From Fimenecus sp045578245 (GTDB taxonomy: Bacteria; Bacillota; Clostridia; Oscillospirales; Acutalibacteraceae): a DNA stretch of 64,000 nt. Both the position numbers and the translations under genes were made by a program. The notes under the pieces were generated by a model. That model was not told the DNA's origin and made no database searches. It worked only from the letters and a program-made list of their open reading frames with translations. Shown piece after piece: positions 8,548-18,749 of the stretch (within the stretch, counting starts at the first letter, position 1; each line of letters starts with the position of its first letter). Where the stretch lies: contig JAZNJX010000098.1 of the NCBI GenBank assembly GCA_045578245.1, positions 1 through 64,000 of the forward strand. The letters are read 5' to 3'.

Positions 8548-9606
8548 TTGGAAATCTGGTCAAAGGTATGGCCATTTTTAGTGGCAATATTATTCTTTGG
8601 ACTTTTAATATCAATACATGAGTTGGGTCATTTTACCTTTGCTAAACTTTTCAAGGTCAAGGTCAATGAGTTTGCCCTTGGAATGGGACCTGCAATCTTC
8701 AAAAAGAAAAAGGGTGACACAACCTATGCTCTCCGTCTTTTGCCCATTGGTGGCTATGTGAGTATGGAGGGTGAGGATGAAGAAAGCACCGACGAAAATG
8801 CCTTTAACAAGAAAAAAGTGTGGCAGAAATTTATTATAGTTGCTGCAGGTGCCATTATGAACTTGATTTTAGGTGTTGTAATTGTAGGCACAATTCTTAC
8901 AATGGATGATTTGATTGCAACAAATAAGGTGCTTTATTTCAATGATGGTGCAATCAGCCAACAAACAGGACTTAAAGAAAATGACGAGATTCTTTCTATT
9001 GACGGAAAAAAAGTGTTGTCAGGTATAGATGTCTCTTTCCTTATGACAAGAAGTGATGACGGCATTTTCGATATGACAGTCCGTCGTGATGGTGAAAAAG
9101 TAGAACTTAAAGATGTAACATTCAAGACTACAAAAGAGGGAAAATACACTCACATTGAATATGACTTTGTAATTCTTGGTGTAAAGCCAACAGTTTTAAA
9201 TGTTATAACAAATTCCTTTAAGCAAACAGCATCAATGGCAAGACTTGTGTGGTTGAGTCTGTTTGACTTGGTGACAGGTCAGTATGGATTAACCGACTTG
9301 TCTGGACCAGTGGGTACGGTGAATATAATCGCTGATGTAGCGTCAAGTGCTGTTCAGAGTAAAGAGGGACTTATAGCGACACTTAATATAATGGCTTTTA
9401 TCACAATCAACATTGGTATTTTCAATCTTATGCCATTACCTGCTCTTGATGGTGGACGACTTTTCTTCTTAGTGATTGAGGGAATTCGCAGAAAGCCTAT
9501 AAAGCCAAAATATGAGGGCTTTATACATGGCGCAGGACTTGCACTTTTATTGCTTTTAATGTTAGTTGTAACTTTTAATGATATTGTAAATTTAATCAAG
9601 AATTAA
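8548..9606 (+). CDS. rseP: RIP metalloprotease RseP (site-2 protease)
   Basis: This intramembrane zinc metalloprotease (352 residues) cleaves membrane-bound anti-sigma factors and signal-peptide remnants. It has the HExxH motif in ISIHELGHFTFAK in the first membrane helix, a central PDZ domain (ENDEILSIDGKKV), and the C-terminal LPALDGGRL motif that gives the third zinc ligand. The start is TTG at 8548, seven bases after dxr. It is in the conserved dxr-rseP-ispG order. Confidence 0.94.
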   Translation: MEIWSKVWPFLVAILFFGLLISIHELGHFTFAKLFKVKVNEFALGMGPAIFKKKKGDTTYALRLLPIGGYVSMEGEDEESTDENAFNKKKVWQKFIIVAAGAIMNLILGVVIVGTILTMDDLIATNKVLYFNDGAISQQTGLKENDEILSIDGKKVLSGIDVSFLMTRSDDGIFDMTVRRDGEKVELKDVTFKTTKEGKYTHIEYDFVILGVKPTVLNVITNSFKQTASMARLVWLSLFDLVTGQYGLTDLSGPVGTVNIIADVASSAVQSKEGLIATLNIMAFITINIGIFNLMPLPALDGGRLFFLVIEGIRRKPIKPKYEGFIHGAGLALLLLLMLVVTFNDIVNLIKN

Positions 9607-9620
9607 AGATGGTGTGATTT

Positions 9621-10673
9621 ATGATAGAACGTAGAAAAAGCCGTGTTGTAACGGCGGGAAATGTAAGAATTGGTGGAGATAATCCTATCTCTGTTCAGTC
9701 AATGCTCAATGTTATTGCAGAAGATGCTGAGGGAAATGTAAGACAAGCTGTTGAACTTGAAAAAGCAGGTTGTCAGATTATCCGTCTTACTGTGCCAAAT
9801 AAAGAGGCAGTTAACACTCTTTATGCAGTAAAAAATGCAGTTAAAATTCCTGTTGTTGCAGATATTCATTTTGACTATCGTTGTGCTTTGGAAAGTGTTG
9901 CTGCCGGAGTGGATAAAATCAGAATCAACCCAGGTAATATCGGTGATGATGAAAAAGTACGTGCTGTTGCAAATGCATGCAGACTTCATAATGTGCCAAT
10001 CCGTATTGGTGTAAACTCAGGTTCGCTTGAAAAGAACTTGCTTGCAAAATATGGTTCACCAACACCTGAAGCTATGGCAGAGAGTGCTATGTATCATATT
10101 TCGCTTCTTGAAAAATTCGACTTTAATGACATTGTGGTTTCAATTAAGTCGTCAGATGTGCAGAAAATGGTTAAAGCATACCGTCTTGTTGCTGATATGT
10201 GTGATTATCCGTTGCATTTGGGAGTTACTGAAGCTGGTACACACAATATGGCTCTTGTAAAATCAAGCATCGGTATTGGCTCACTTCTTCTTGACGGTAT
10301 TGGTGATACAATCCGTGTTTCAATGACAGCTGACCCTGTAACAGAGGTTAAGGCAGGATATGATATTTTAAAAGCAGCAGGAATTAAGACTGACTGTGCA
10401 CAGATTGTGTCCTGTCCAACTTGTGGACGAACAAAAATCGACCTTATAGGTCTTGCTGATAAAGTAGAAAAAGCACTTGTAAATTATGACAAACCAATTA
10501 AGGTTGCAGTAATGGGTTGTGTTGTTAATGGACCTGGCGAAGCAAAAGAAGCTGACATCGGTGTTGCAGGTGGCGACGGTTGTGGTGTTATTTTTAAACA
10601 CGGAGAGGTGCTTAAGAAAGTACCTGAAGAAGAAATTGTAACTGAACTTTTAAAAGAAATAGAAAAAATATAA
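9621..10673 (+). CDS. ispG: 4-hydroxy-3-methylbut-2-enyl diphosphate synthase
   Basis: IspG (GcpE), 350 residues, is the iron-sulfur enzyme that reduces MEcPP to HMBPP in the MEP pathway. It begins with an R-R-K-S-R-V-V start and GGDNPISVQSM, then the TIM-barrel region (ADIHFDYRCAL, RINPGNIG). The 4Fe-4S ligands are in SCPTCGRTKIDL and MGCVVNGPGEAKEADIG. It is followed 13 bp later by polC. A proS gene often lies between ispG and polC in Firmicutes, but not here. Confidence 0.96.
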   Translation: MIERRKSRVVTAGNVRIGGDNPISVQSMLNVIAEDAEGNVRQAVELEKAGCQIIRLTVPNKEAVNTLYAVKNAVKIPVVADIHFDYRCALESVAAGVDKIRINPGNIGDDEKVRAVANACRLHNVPIRIGVNSGSLEKNLLAKYGSPTPEAMAESAMYHISLLEKFDFNDIVVSIKSSDVQKMVKAYRLVADMCDYPLHLGVTEAGTHNMALVKSSIGIGSLLLDGIGDTIRVSMTADPVTEVKAGYDILKAAGIKTDCAQIVSCPTCGRTKIDLIGLADKVEKALVNYDKPIKVAVMGCVVNGPGEAKEADIGVAGGDGCGVIFKHGEVLKKVPEEEIVTELLKEIEKI

Positions 10674-10686
10674 CGGTGAATTACAT

Positions 10687-13600
10687 ATGGCAGTAGTAAA
10701 ATCACTTTTTGGTGAGTATTTTGACTGTGCGCAGAATCTTGATATTGCTTATGCAGATATCATTGGATTTTCTGTCTCACAGGAAAAAATGAGTGCAAAA
10801 CTCACCATTAAGCCTTACAGAAAAATTGAAGAAAACCGTATTGAAGCTCTTGAAAGTCAACTTTCAAGGGCTGTCAATGTTAATATAACCATTGTTTGTG
10901 ATGAGTCAAGATTAGGTTTCCGTACAGAATTTATGGACCTTGTTGTTGAGATTTTAAGAGATAAAATTGTCGTTGCAAACGGATATTTTAATAATGCAGA
11001 TTATGAAATCTTTGGCAGGGAACTGAAAGTATCTCTCAAAAAAGGTGGCAAAGATATTCTTCTTTCTGCAAACTGCGATAAGGAAATTGAAAGAATTATC
11101 AGGGGTATTTTCGGCGTGGATTATACCGTAACTCTTAATCAGGAAGAGGACTTTAATACGGAAATAGCTCTCGACAGTATGCAGAAAAAGGCTGATGAAG
11201 AAATTCGAAGAGAAAAGAATATTCCTGAACCTTCAGCACCTGCTGAGGCAGGCGAGCCAAAACCTCATGTAATCAAAGAGGGCTTCCCACTCTATCTTGA
11301 AACACAAAAGCCAATTTACGGAAATCTTATCCGTACTGCAAACTTGCAGAATCTTTGTGATGTTTCAATTGAAAGTGGTGCTGTTGCTGTTTGGGGTGAA
11401 GTTTTCAGCCTTGATGTGCGTACAACACGAGATGGTAAGAATAATATTATAAATTTCAACATTACAGATAAAACATATTCATATACAGTAAAGATTTTTG
11501 AATCCTGTGCAAATGCAAAAACATTCCTTGGTGCTTTAAGTGAAGGCACAACTGTAATAGTTTATGGTAGAGTAAGCTTTGATAAATATTCAGGTGAGAA
11601 TATTATTTCAGCAACTGCAGTTAATACTGTTACGCAGATTGAAAAGCAGGATAAAGCAGAGAAAAAACGTGTTGAATTGCATCTTCATACGAATATGTCC
11701 GATATGGATGGTATGACTGGTGCTGACAAGCTTGTTAAACGAGCAATTCAGTGGGGACACCCTGCTATTGCTATTACTGACCACGGTAATGTTCAGGGTT
11801 ATCCTGATGCTATGAAAGGCAAGGGTAAGGATGACATCAAGCTTATTTATGGTGTTGAGGGTTATCTTATTGACGATATTGCCGAGCCTGAAACCTCTTG
11901 GGAAAGATTACCAAGATATCATATTATTCTCCTTGTGCAGAATAAAGTTGGTCTCAAAAACTTATATAAACTTGTGTCACTTGCTCATACAACATATTTC
12001 CACACAAGACCTTGTATTCCTCGTTCAAAACTTAATGAATTGAGAGAGGGAATTATTCTCGGCTCTGCATGTGAAGCAGGTGAGTTAATTAAAGCAATTC
12101 TTCTGGAAAAAAGTGAAGAAGAAATTATAAAGATTGCTGAATATTACGATTATCTTGAAATTCAGCCTGACGGAAACAATCAGTTTATGATTGCTTCCCA
12201 TTCTGACCCGAATGCTAAGAACCCTGACAGAAATAAAGAATACAATCGCATTAAAACTCTTGAAGACATTCGTGATATTAACCGTAAAATCATTCACCTT
12301 GGCGATAAATTAGACAAATTAGTTTGTGCAACAGGTGATGTACATTTTATGGACCCTGAAGATGCAAAATTCCGTGCAATTCTTATGGCAGGTAAAGGCT
12401 TTGATGATGCCGACGACCAGGCACCACTTTACTTTAAAACAACTGACGAAATGCTCCAGGAATTCTCATATTTGGGTGAAGATACAGCATATGAAGTTGT
12501 TGTTACAAATACAAATAAAATTGCAGATATGATTGAACAGGTAAGGCCAATTCCTGAGGGAACATTCCAACCTTCCATTCCTGGTGCTGAAGACGAACTC
12601 CGTCAGATTTGCTGGGACAAGGCAAAAGATTGGTATGGTGACCCTGTTCCTGAGTATGTTGCAGACAGACTTACACGAGAACTCGAATCAATTATCAAAC
12701 ATGGTTTCGCCGTGCTCTATATCATCGCACAGAAACTTGTCTGGGACTCGGAAGCACATGGCTACCATGTTGGTTCCCGAGGTTCAGTTGGTTCATCCTT
12801 CGTTGCTACAATGGCAGGTATTTCTGAGGTTAATCCGTTGGCACCTCATTACCGTTGCCCTAAATGTCGTCACAGTGAATTCTTCTTACATGGTGAATAT
12901 GGTTCAGGTTTCGATATGCCACCAAAGAATTGTCCGCATTGTGATATTCCAATGGTTCGTGACGGACACGAAATTCCGTTCGAAACTTTCCTTGGTTTCC
13001 ATGGTGATAAGGCTCCCGATATTGACCTTAACTTCTCAGGTGATTATCAGGGTAATGCTCACCGATATACAGAAGAGCTTTTCGGTCGTGACCACGTGTT
13101 TAAAGCAGGAACAATCGCAACAGTTGCGGATAAAACTGCTTATGGCTATGTTAAGAAATACCTTGAAGAAAGAGGTAAGGTTGTAACTCGTGCCGAAGAG
13201 GATAGATTGACAAAAGGATGTACCGGCATTAAGCGTACAACAGGTCAGCATCCCGGTGGTATGGTTGTTGTTCCCAATGAATTTGATGTTTATGACTTTA
13301 CTGCAGTTCAATTTCCTGCAAACGATACATCATCCGATATGGAAACAACTCACTTTGACTTCCATTTCTTGCACGATACAATTCTTAAACTTGATATTCT
13401 CGGTCATGATGTGCCTACACTTTATAAGCATCTTGAGGATATGACAGGAATTCCTGTTATGGATGTTGATGTTTGTGACCCTAAGATTGTAAGTTTGTGT
13501 ACAAGCCCTGAAGCGTTGGGACTTACACCTGACGATATCGGTGTTCAAACAGGTACACTCTCAATTCCTGAAATGGGTACGGATTTCGTTCGTGGAATGC

Positions 13601-14481
13601 TTATGGAAGCACAACCAAAATGCTTCTCCGACCTTTTGCAGATTTCAGGACTTTCACACGGTACTGACGTTTGGTTGGGCAATGCACAGGAGCTTATTAA
13701 AGACGGTACTTGTACAATTTCTGATGTTATCGGTACTCGTGATAGTATTATGACTTACCTTATGCATAAGGGACTTGATTCAGGTCTTGCATTTAATATT
13801 ATGGAAAAAACCCGTAAGGGTATTGTTGCAAAGGTTGGTTTCCCTGAGGGTGCTGAAGAAGCTATGAAAGCTTGTAATGTACCACAGTGGTATATGGATT
13901 CTTGTCGTAAAATCAAGTACATGTTCCCTAAGGCTCATGCTGCTGCTTATGTTATTGCTGCTCTTCGCCTTGGCTGGTACAAGATATATAAGCCTACCGA
14001 ATACTACACAGCATTCTTAACCGTACGTGGTGGCGACCTTGATGCATTAACTGTTGCACAGGGTAGGGAGGCTGTTAAGCGTAAAATGGTTGAACTCCAT
14101 GGTCCTCTAAATGCAGAGCCAAAGGACCGAAAGCCAATGACAACAAAGGAAAAAGACCAGTTTACTGCTTTACAGGTTGTTAACGAAATGATGGCAAGAG
14201 GAGTAGAACTTCTACCTGTTGATATTTATAAATCACGTGCAAGTGTTTATTACATAGAAGACGGAAAAATCAGAATGCCATTCTCTGCCCTTTCTGGCGT
14301 TGGTGAAAATGCTGCGAAAGCACTTGTTGAGGGTAGAGATAACAGTGATGGTGTCTTTGTTTCTATTGACGATTTCCAAGCAAAAACAGGTGCATCAAGT
14401 GCAGTTGTTACTGCATTAAAAGAAATTGGTGCATTTGCAGATTTACCAGAAACTGCACAAATCTCTTTCTTTGGATTCTGA
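10687..14481 (+). CDS. polC: DNA polymerase III PolC lacking the exonuclease domain
   Basis: Gram-positive replicative polymerase of the C family, 1264 residues; PolC is normally about 1430-1440. Visible in order are an N-terminal domain, an OB-fold region (about 220-310), the PHP domain starting ELHLHTNMSDMDGM near residue 331, the zinc-binding cysteines CPKCRHSEFF and CPHCDIPM, and the palm active site PDIDLNFSGDYQ near 775. The DEDD proofreading exonuclease that is normally inserted in PHP after the YGVEGYLIDD segment (near 388) is missing: the chain passes straight to YHIILLVQNKVGLKNL. No DVETTGL-type motif is present. The polymerase core is intact, so this looks like a stable domain loss rather than decay. 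Confidence 0.96.
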   Translation: MAVVKSLFGEYFDCAQNLDIAYADIIGFSVSQEKMSAKLTIKPYRKIEENRIEALESQLSRAVNVNITIVCDESRLGFRTEFMDLVVEILRDKIVVANGYFNNADYEIFGRELKVSLKKGGKDILLSANCDKEIERIIRGIFGVDYTVTLNQEEDFNTEIALDSMQKKADEEIRREKNIPEPSAPAEAGEPKPHVIKEGFPLYLETQKPIYGNLIRTANLQNLCDVSIESGAVAVWGEVFSLDVRTTRDGKNNIINFNITDKTYSYTVKIFESCANAKTFLGALSEGTTVIVYGRVSFDKYSGENIISATAVNTVTQIEKQDKAEKKRVELHLHTNMSDMDGMTGADKLVKRAIQWGHPAIAITDHGNVQGYPDAMKGKGKDDIKLIYGVEGYLIDDIAEPETSWERLPRYHIILLVQNKVGLKNLYKLVSLAHTTYFHTRPCIPRSKLNELREGIILGSACEAGELIKAILLEKSEEEIIKIAEYYDYLEIQPDGNNQFMIASHSDPNAKNPDRNKEYNRIKTLEDIRDINRKIIHLGDKLDKLVCATGDVHFMDPEDAKFRAILMAGKGFDDADDQAPLYFKTTDEMLQEFSYLGEDTAYEVVVTNTNKIADMIEQVRPIPEGTFQPSIPGAEDELRQICWDKAKDWYGDPVPEYVADRLTRELESIIKHGFAVLYIIAQKLVWDSEAHGYHVGSRGSVGSSFVATMAGISEVNPLAPHYRCPKCRHSEFFLHGEYGSGFDMPPKNCPHCDIPMVRDGHEIPFETFLGFHGDKAPDIDLNFSGDYQGNAHRYTEELFGRDHVFKAGTIATVADKTAYGYVKKYLEERGKVVTRAEEDRLTKGCTGIKRTTGQHPGGMVVVPNEFDVYDFTAVQFPANDTSSDMETTHFDFHFLHDTILKLDILGHDVPTLYKHLEDMTGIPVMDVDVCDPKIVSLCTSPEALGLTPDDIGVQTGTLSIPEMGTDFVRGMLMEAQPKCFSDLLQISGLSHGTDVWLGNAQELIKDGTCTISDVIGTRDSIMTYLMHKGLDSGLAFNIMEKTRKGIVAKVGFPEGAEEAMKACNVPQWYMDSCRKIKYMFPKAHAAAYVIAALRLGWYKIYKPTEYYTAFLTVRGGDLDALTVAQGREAVKRKMVELHGPLNAEPKDRKPMTTKEKDQFTALQVVNEMMARGVELLPVDIYKSRASVYYIEDGKIRMPFSALSGVGENAAKALVEGRDNSDGVFVSIDDFQAKTGASSAVVTALKEIGAFADLPETAQISFFGF

Positions 14482-14502
14482 TAATCTTATGAAATATTGT
14501 GC

Positions 14503-14531
14503 TTGACTTATATACTTTATTATGGTAGCAT
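14503..14531 (+). promoter_or_regulatory. Candidate promoter of the his operon
   Basis: TTGACT (14503-14508) and TAGCAT (14526-14531) are spaced by 17 bp, about 43 bp before hisZ. The short leader leaves no room for a T-box. Confidence 0.5.
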
Positions 14532-14573
14532 AGTAGCACGCTAAAGCGAATACATAAAAAGGATACTTAGCAA

Positions 14574-15770
14574 ATGAAGAATTATTCTAAAATTACACCC
14601 GAGGGAACAAAAGACTATCTTGCAATGGAAAGCCGTGCAATCCGTTGTGCTGAAAAAAGATTGTCAACAGTTTTTAAATCCAAGGGTTATGAAAAGGTAA
14701 TGACACCTACAATAGAATTTTTTGATGTGTTTAACCGTGAAAGTTCAGGTTATAACCCAGAAGACCTATACAGTTTGACCGATTCTTACGGACGACTTTT
14801 AGTACTTCGTCCTGATTCAACCTTGCCTATTGCAAGACTTGTTTCAACACGATTCCAGAATGCTCGTCTTCCACTTCGCCTTTACTATAATCAGAATGTT
14901 TTTGTAAGACAGAAGAATCTGACAGGCAGAAACGACGAGGCAACTCAGAGTGGTATTGAGCTTATGGGTGCATATGGACTTCGTGCAGATTTAGAGGTTA
15001 TCACAACTGCAGTTGAGGCTATTGAAAACTGCACGTCTGCAGATTTCAAACTTGAAATCGGTCACGCAGGTTTCTTTAAAGAGCTTTGCAAAAAACTCAA
15101 TGTAAGTGATGAGGTTGTAAGTGAAATATATGATTGTGTTGAAAGCAGAAACTTCGTTTCTCTCAACAATATTCTTGATAAAATCGGTAAATCTGAAGTA
15201 ACAGACTGTATCCGTAATCTTCCTCGTTTCTTCGGTGGACTTGAAATTATTGAAAAAGCAAAATCTATTGATTTAGATGAAGAAGGGCAAAAGAGCCTTG
15301 ATTACTTAAAGGAATTGTATATACTTTTATGTGATGCTGGTCTTTCGGATAAAATCGTTATCGATTTAAGTCTTGTTAATCGTACAAATTATTATACAGG
15401 CATTATCTTTAAAGGATATTTACAAGGTAGTGGTGTTTCCGTTGTTTCAGGTGGTCGTTATGATTGCCTTGGCGCTGAATTCGGTCGCGAAATGCCGTCA
15501 ACTGGTTTTGGTATTGAAACAGGTGCATTGGCTTCAGTTATGCTTTCACGAAATGAACTTGATGAAGAAAAGCTTCCTGAAATTATCGTTTTTGGTGAGC
15601 AGAATTTCATAATCAAAGCTCTTGAATATTCAAAGAAACTCCGTGCGGAGGGTGTTTACTGTGAAAACAGTACCTTCGAAACACTTGAAGAAACAAAAGA
15701 ATACGCACTTTCAAAGGGAATTAAAAAAGTTTGTATTGTTGGTGAAAAGGTAAGGGAGGAAATCTTATGA
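14574..15770 (+). CDS. hisZ: ATP phosphoribosyltransferase regulatory subunit HisZ
   Basis: This 398-residue protein is a histidyl-tRNA synthetase paralogue that works with the short HisG as the first enzyme of histidine synthesis. It has the N-terminal TPEGTKDYL, the class II motif 2-like RLYYNQNVFVRQ and GGRYDCLGAEFG. It begins the his operon, and its last codons overlap the hisG start (ATGA), which fits a fixed HisZ-HisG complex. HisS is an alternative, but the context and the short HisG next to it favour HisZ. Confidence 0.92.
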   Translation: MKNYSKITPEGTKDYLAMESRAIRCAEKRLSTVFKSKGYEKVMTPTIEFFDVFNRESSGYNPEDLYSLTDSYGRLLVLRPDSTLPIARLVSTRFQNARLPLRLYYNQNVFVRQKNLTGRNDEATQSGIELMGAYGLRADLEVITTAVEAIENCTSADFKLEIGHAGFFKELCKKLNVSDEVVSEIYDCVESRNFVSLNNILDKIGKSEVTDCIRNLPRFFGGLEIIEKAKSIDLDEEGQKSLDYLKELYILLCDAGLSDKIVIDLSLVNRTNYYTGIIFKGYLQGSGVSVVSGGRYDCLGAEFGREMPSTGFGIETGALASVMLSRNELDEEKLPEIIVFGEQNFIIKALEYSKKLRAEGVYCENSTFETLEETKEYALSKGIKKVCIVGEKVREEIL

Positions 15771-16396
15771 AAAAATTAAGAATTGCCCTTACAAAAGGCA
15801 GACTTGAAAAGAAGAGCGTTGAACTTTTCCAGAAAATGGGAATTGACTGTGATGAACTTATTAATAAAGGCAGACGCTTAATTCTCAATGCAGGTGACTA
15901 TGAAGTTGTCCTTGCAAAAGCAGCCGATGTTATTACTTATGTTGAGCATGGTGTTTGCGATATCGGTATCGTTGGTAAGGACACAATCGTAGAAAACGGA
16001 AAAAGCTTCTATGAAATGATGGATTTGAACCTTGGTAAATGTGATTTTGCACTTGCAACACAAAAGGGTGTGGACTTTTACGATGGTTTTAATACAAAAC
16101 GAATTGCAACAAAATATCCAAATATTACAAAGGCATATTTTGAAGGCAAGGGAATGGATATTAAGATTATTAAAATCGAAGGTTCCGTTGAATTAGCTCC
16201 ACTTCTTAATCTTGCCGATGGTATTGTGGATATCGTCGAAACAGGTACAACACTTAAGGAAAACGGACTTGAAGTAAAAGAAAAGATTATGCCGGTTTCT
16301 GCACGAGTAATTGTGAATATGGCAAGTATGAAACTTCGCCGTGAGGAAATTGATAAATTCCTTGAAGAAATAGAAAAAGTTATCCCAAAGGATTGA
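15767..16396 (+). CDS. hisG: ATP phosphoribosyltransferase, short form
   Basis: HisG of the short type (209 residues) joins ATP and PRPP to start histidine synthesis. It lacks the C-terminal regulatory domain of long HisG and so depends on HisZ. Motifs are LTKGRLEKKSVELF at the N-terminus, CDIGIVGKDTIVE, the PRPP loop VETGTTLKENGLE and R-V-I-V-N-M-A. Its start overlaps hisZ and its stop lies a few bases before hisD. Confidence 0.96.
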   Translation: MKKLRIALTKGRLEKKSVELFQKMGIDCDELINKGRRLILNAGDYEVVLAKAADVITYVEHGVCDIGIVGKDTIVENGKSFYEMMDLNLGKCDFALATQKGVDFYDGFNTKRIATKYPNITKAYFEGKGMDIKIIKIEGSVELAPLLNLADGIVDIVETGTTLKENGLEVKEKIMPVSARVIVNMASMKLRREEIDKFLEEIEKVIPKD

Positions 16397-16401
16397 TAGA
16401 T

Positions 16402-17691
16402 ATGATAAATACCGTTTTTGCAGATGGTAAGGCAGATGTTTGCCTTATCGCACAACTTAAAGAAAGAAGTGGCGAGGTTGACAAAAAAGTAACTCTCGCC
16501 GTTACTGACATTCTTGAAAATGTAAAAGCAAATGGAGACAAAGCCGTTCTTGAATATACAATTAAATTTGATGGTAAAGCACCTGAAAATGCCGAAATCT
16601 CAAAGGAAGAAATCGAGAATTCGATTAAAGAATGTGACCCATTCTTCATAAAAGCTTTGGAAGATGCTGCCGAGAATATTCGTGATTTCCATGCTCGTCA
16701 GAAGCAACAGAGTTGGCTTACAACAAAGGAAAATGGCGTTATTACGGGACAGCGCGTACGTGGACTAGAAAGAGTTGGTATCTATGTGCCAGGAGGCACG
16801 GCAGCCTATCCATCAAGCGTACTTATGAATGCTATCCCTGCAAAAATCGCAGGTGTTAAAGAAATTATAATGGTAACCCCTCCTGCAAAGGATGGTAAAC
16901 CAAACCCTGATATTCTTGCTGCTGCTAAAATTGCAGGAGTTGATAGAGTTTTCTTAATGGGTGGTGCACAGGCTGTTGCAGCATTGGCTTACGGTACAGA
17001 AACAGTACCTAAGGTTGATAAAATCGTAGGTCCTGGTAATATTTTTGTTGCTACAGCCAAGAAACTTCTCTATGGTACAGTTGATATTGATATGGTTGCA
17101 GGTCCAAGCGAAATCTTGATTGTTGCAGACGAAACTGCAAATCCAAAATTCCTTGCAGCCGACCTTATGAGTCAGGCTGAACATGATGTTCTGGCATCTG
17201 CAATTCTCATTACAACAAGTGATAGAATCGCAGAAGAAACAAAGAAAGAACTTGCTCGTCAATGTGCAACACTTTCAAGAAAAGAGATTATCGAAAAATC
17301 GCTTAAGGATTACAGTGCAATTATCATCTGTGACAGTATGGACAAGGCTGTGGATTTTGCTAATAAATTAGCACCTGAACACCTTGAAATGTGTGTCCGT
17401 AATCCACTTGAATATATCGGCAGAATGGATAATGCAGGTAGCGTTTTCCTTGGTAATTACTCACCTGAACCATTGGGTGACTATTTTGCAGGTCCTAACC
17501 ATGTTCTTCCAACAAGTGGTACTGCAAGATTCTTTTCCCCTTTGTCAGTTGACAGTTTTATTAAGAAGTCAAGTTTTATTTATTATACAGAAGATGCACT
17601 CCGTGAGTGCAAGGATAAAGTTGTTTCTCTTGCAGAAACAGAGGGCTTAACAGCTCATGCAAACTCAATTAAGGTTAGATTTGAGGATTAG
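16402..17691 (+). CDS. hisD: Histidinol dehydrogenase
   Basis: HisD, about 429 residues, is the zinc enzyme that oxidises L-histidinol to histidine in two NAD-dependent steps. Signatures include ERVGIYVPGGTAAYPS, GGAQAVAALAYGTETVP, KIVGPGNIFVA, MVAGPSEILIVAD and the zinc/substrate residues in LAPEHLEM and PNHVLPTSGTARF. The ATG at 16402 is preceded by AAAGG; a TTG nine bases upstream would overlap hisG. Both ends are intact. Confidence 0.97.
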   Translation: MINTVFADGKADVCLIAQLKERSGEVDKKVTLAVTDILENVKANGDKAVLEYTIKFDGKAPENAEISKEEIENSIKECDPFFIKALEDAAENIRDFHARQKQQSWLTTKENGVITGQRVRGLERVGIYVPGGTAAYPSSVLMNAIPAKIAGVKEIIMVTPPAKDGKPNPDILAAAKIAGVDRVFLMGGAQAVAALAYGTETVPKVDKIVGPGNIFVATAKKLLYGTVDIDMVAGPSEILIVADETANPKFLAADLMSQAEHDVLASAILITTSDRIAEETKKELARQCATLSRKEIIEKSLKDYSAIIICDSMDKAVDFANKLAPEHLEMCVRNPLEYIGRMDNAGSVFLGNYSPEPLGDYFAGPNHVLPTSGTARFFSPLSVDSFIKKSSFIYYTEDALRECKDKVVSLAETEGLTAHANSIKVRFED

Positions 17692-17693
17692 TA

Positions 17694-18749
17694 ATGTTTC
17701 AATTAAATGAAAAAGTAAAGAATTTAACACCATATGAGCCAATCAGCGGCACTTATGAAATCCGTCTTGATGCTAACGAGTCTTTTCTGACTGTTCCAAA
17801 GAACATTGAGAATGAGATGGTCGAAGCACTTAAAACTTCTGCTCTTAATCGTTACCCTGACCCAAATGCTACAAAACTTGTGAAAGGTTTTGCAGATTAT
17901 TTCAGGGTGGATGCTGATTGTGTAACAGCAGGTAATGGCTCGGATGAAATTATTTCAGTTATAATGAATGCGTTTTTGCAGAAGGGTGACAGGATTTTAA
18001 CCCTTGAGCCTGATTTCTCAATGTATCGTTTTTATGCTGAAATCGCAGAGTGTGAAAGTGTAAAATATCAGAAAGATGATAATCTTGATGTGAATATAGA
18101 TGATGTAATTGCACTTGCAAACAGGGAAAATGTAAGAATTGTTATTTTCTCAAATCCTTGTAATCCAACATCAAGAATTGTTACAAAAGATGATGTTAGA
18201 AAACTTATAAACAGCACAGATGCTTTTGTTGTCCTTGACGAAGCTTATATGGATTTTGCAGAGGATGAAAGCCTTTTAGGTGAATTCGAGAATTACGATA
18301 ATCTCATTATTTTAAAGACTTGTTCAAAGGCTCTTGGTTGTGCTGCACTCCGTTTAGGCTTTGCAGTAGCAAATAAGACACTTACAAATGTTATCCGTGC
18401 AGTGAAATCTCCATATAATGTAAACTCTGTTTCACAGGCTCTTGGTGAAGTGCTTTTCTCGCATCACGATTACATTGATAACTGTATCGAAACAGTTGTG
18501 AATTCACGAAAAGAGCTTTACAACGAAATTCTTAAAATAGAAAACGAAAAGATTGAAAAAATATATGAGACTCATACAAACTTTGTGTTTATGAAAGTTA
18601 AGAATGCAAAGGAAATATTTGAGAAGATGAAAGAAAGTAGCATTATCATCCGTAACATGGGTGACTACTTACGAATTACTGCAGGTAGCAAAGAAGAAAA
18701 TGAAAAAATGCTTGAAACTTTCAAAAAAGTGTTGGAGGAATTAGAATGA
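17694..18749 (+). CDS. hisC: Histidinol-phosphate aminotransferase
   Basis: This PLP enzyme (351 residues, aminotransferase fold type I) converts imidazole-acetol phosphate and glutamate to histidinol phosphate. Signatures are RLDANES at the N-terminus, NRYPDPNATKLV, GNGSDEIIS, FSNPCNPTSR, VVLDEAYMDFAE and the PLP lysine in LKTCSKALGCAALRLGF. It lies 2 bp after hisD and overlaps hisB by the ATGA arrangement. Confidence 0.95.
   Translation: MFQLNEKVKNLTPYEPISGTYEIRLDANESFLTVPKNIENEMVEALKTSALNRYPDPNATKLVKGFADYFRVDADCVTAGNGSDEIISVIMNAFLQKGDRILTLEPDFSMYRFYAEIAECESVKYQKDDNLDVNIDDVIALANRENVRIVIFSNPCNPTSRIVTKDDVRKLINSTDAFVVLDEAYMDFAEDESLLGEFENYDNLIILKTCSKALGCAALRLGFAVANKTLTNVIRAVKSPYNVNSVSQALGEVLFSHHDYIDNCIETVVNSRKELYNEILKIENEKIEKIYETHTNFVFMKVKNAKEIFEKMKESSIIIRNMGDYLRITAGSKEENEKMLETFKKVLEELE

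Noticed and set aside
14482..14573. T-box or his-leader attenuator before hisZ
   Set aside because: The gap is only 92 bp, with no T-box consensus and no His-codon leader peptide seen.
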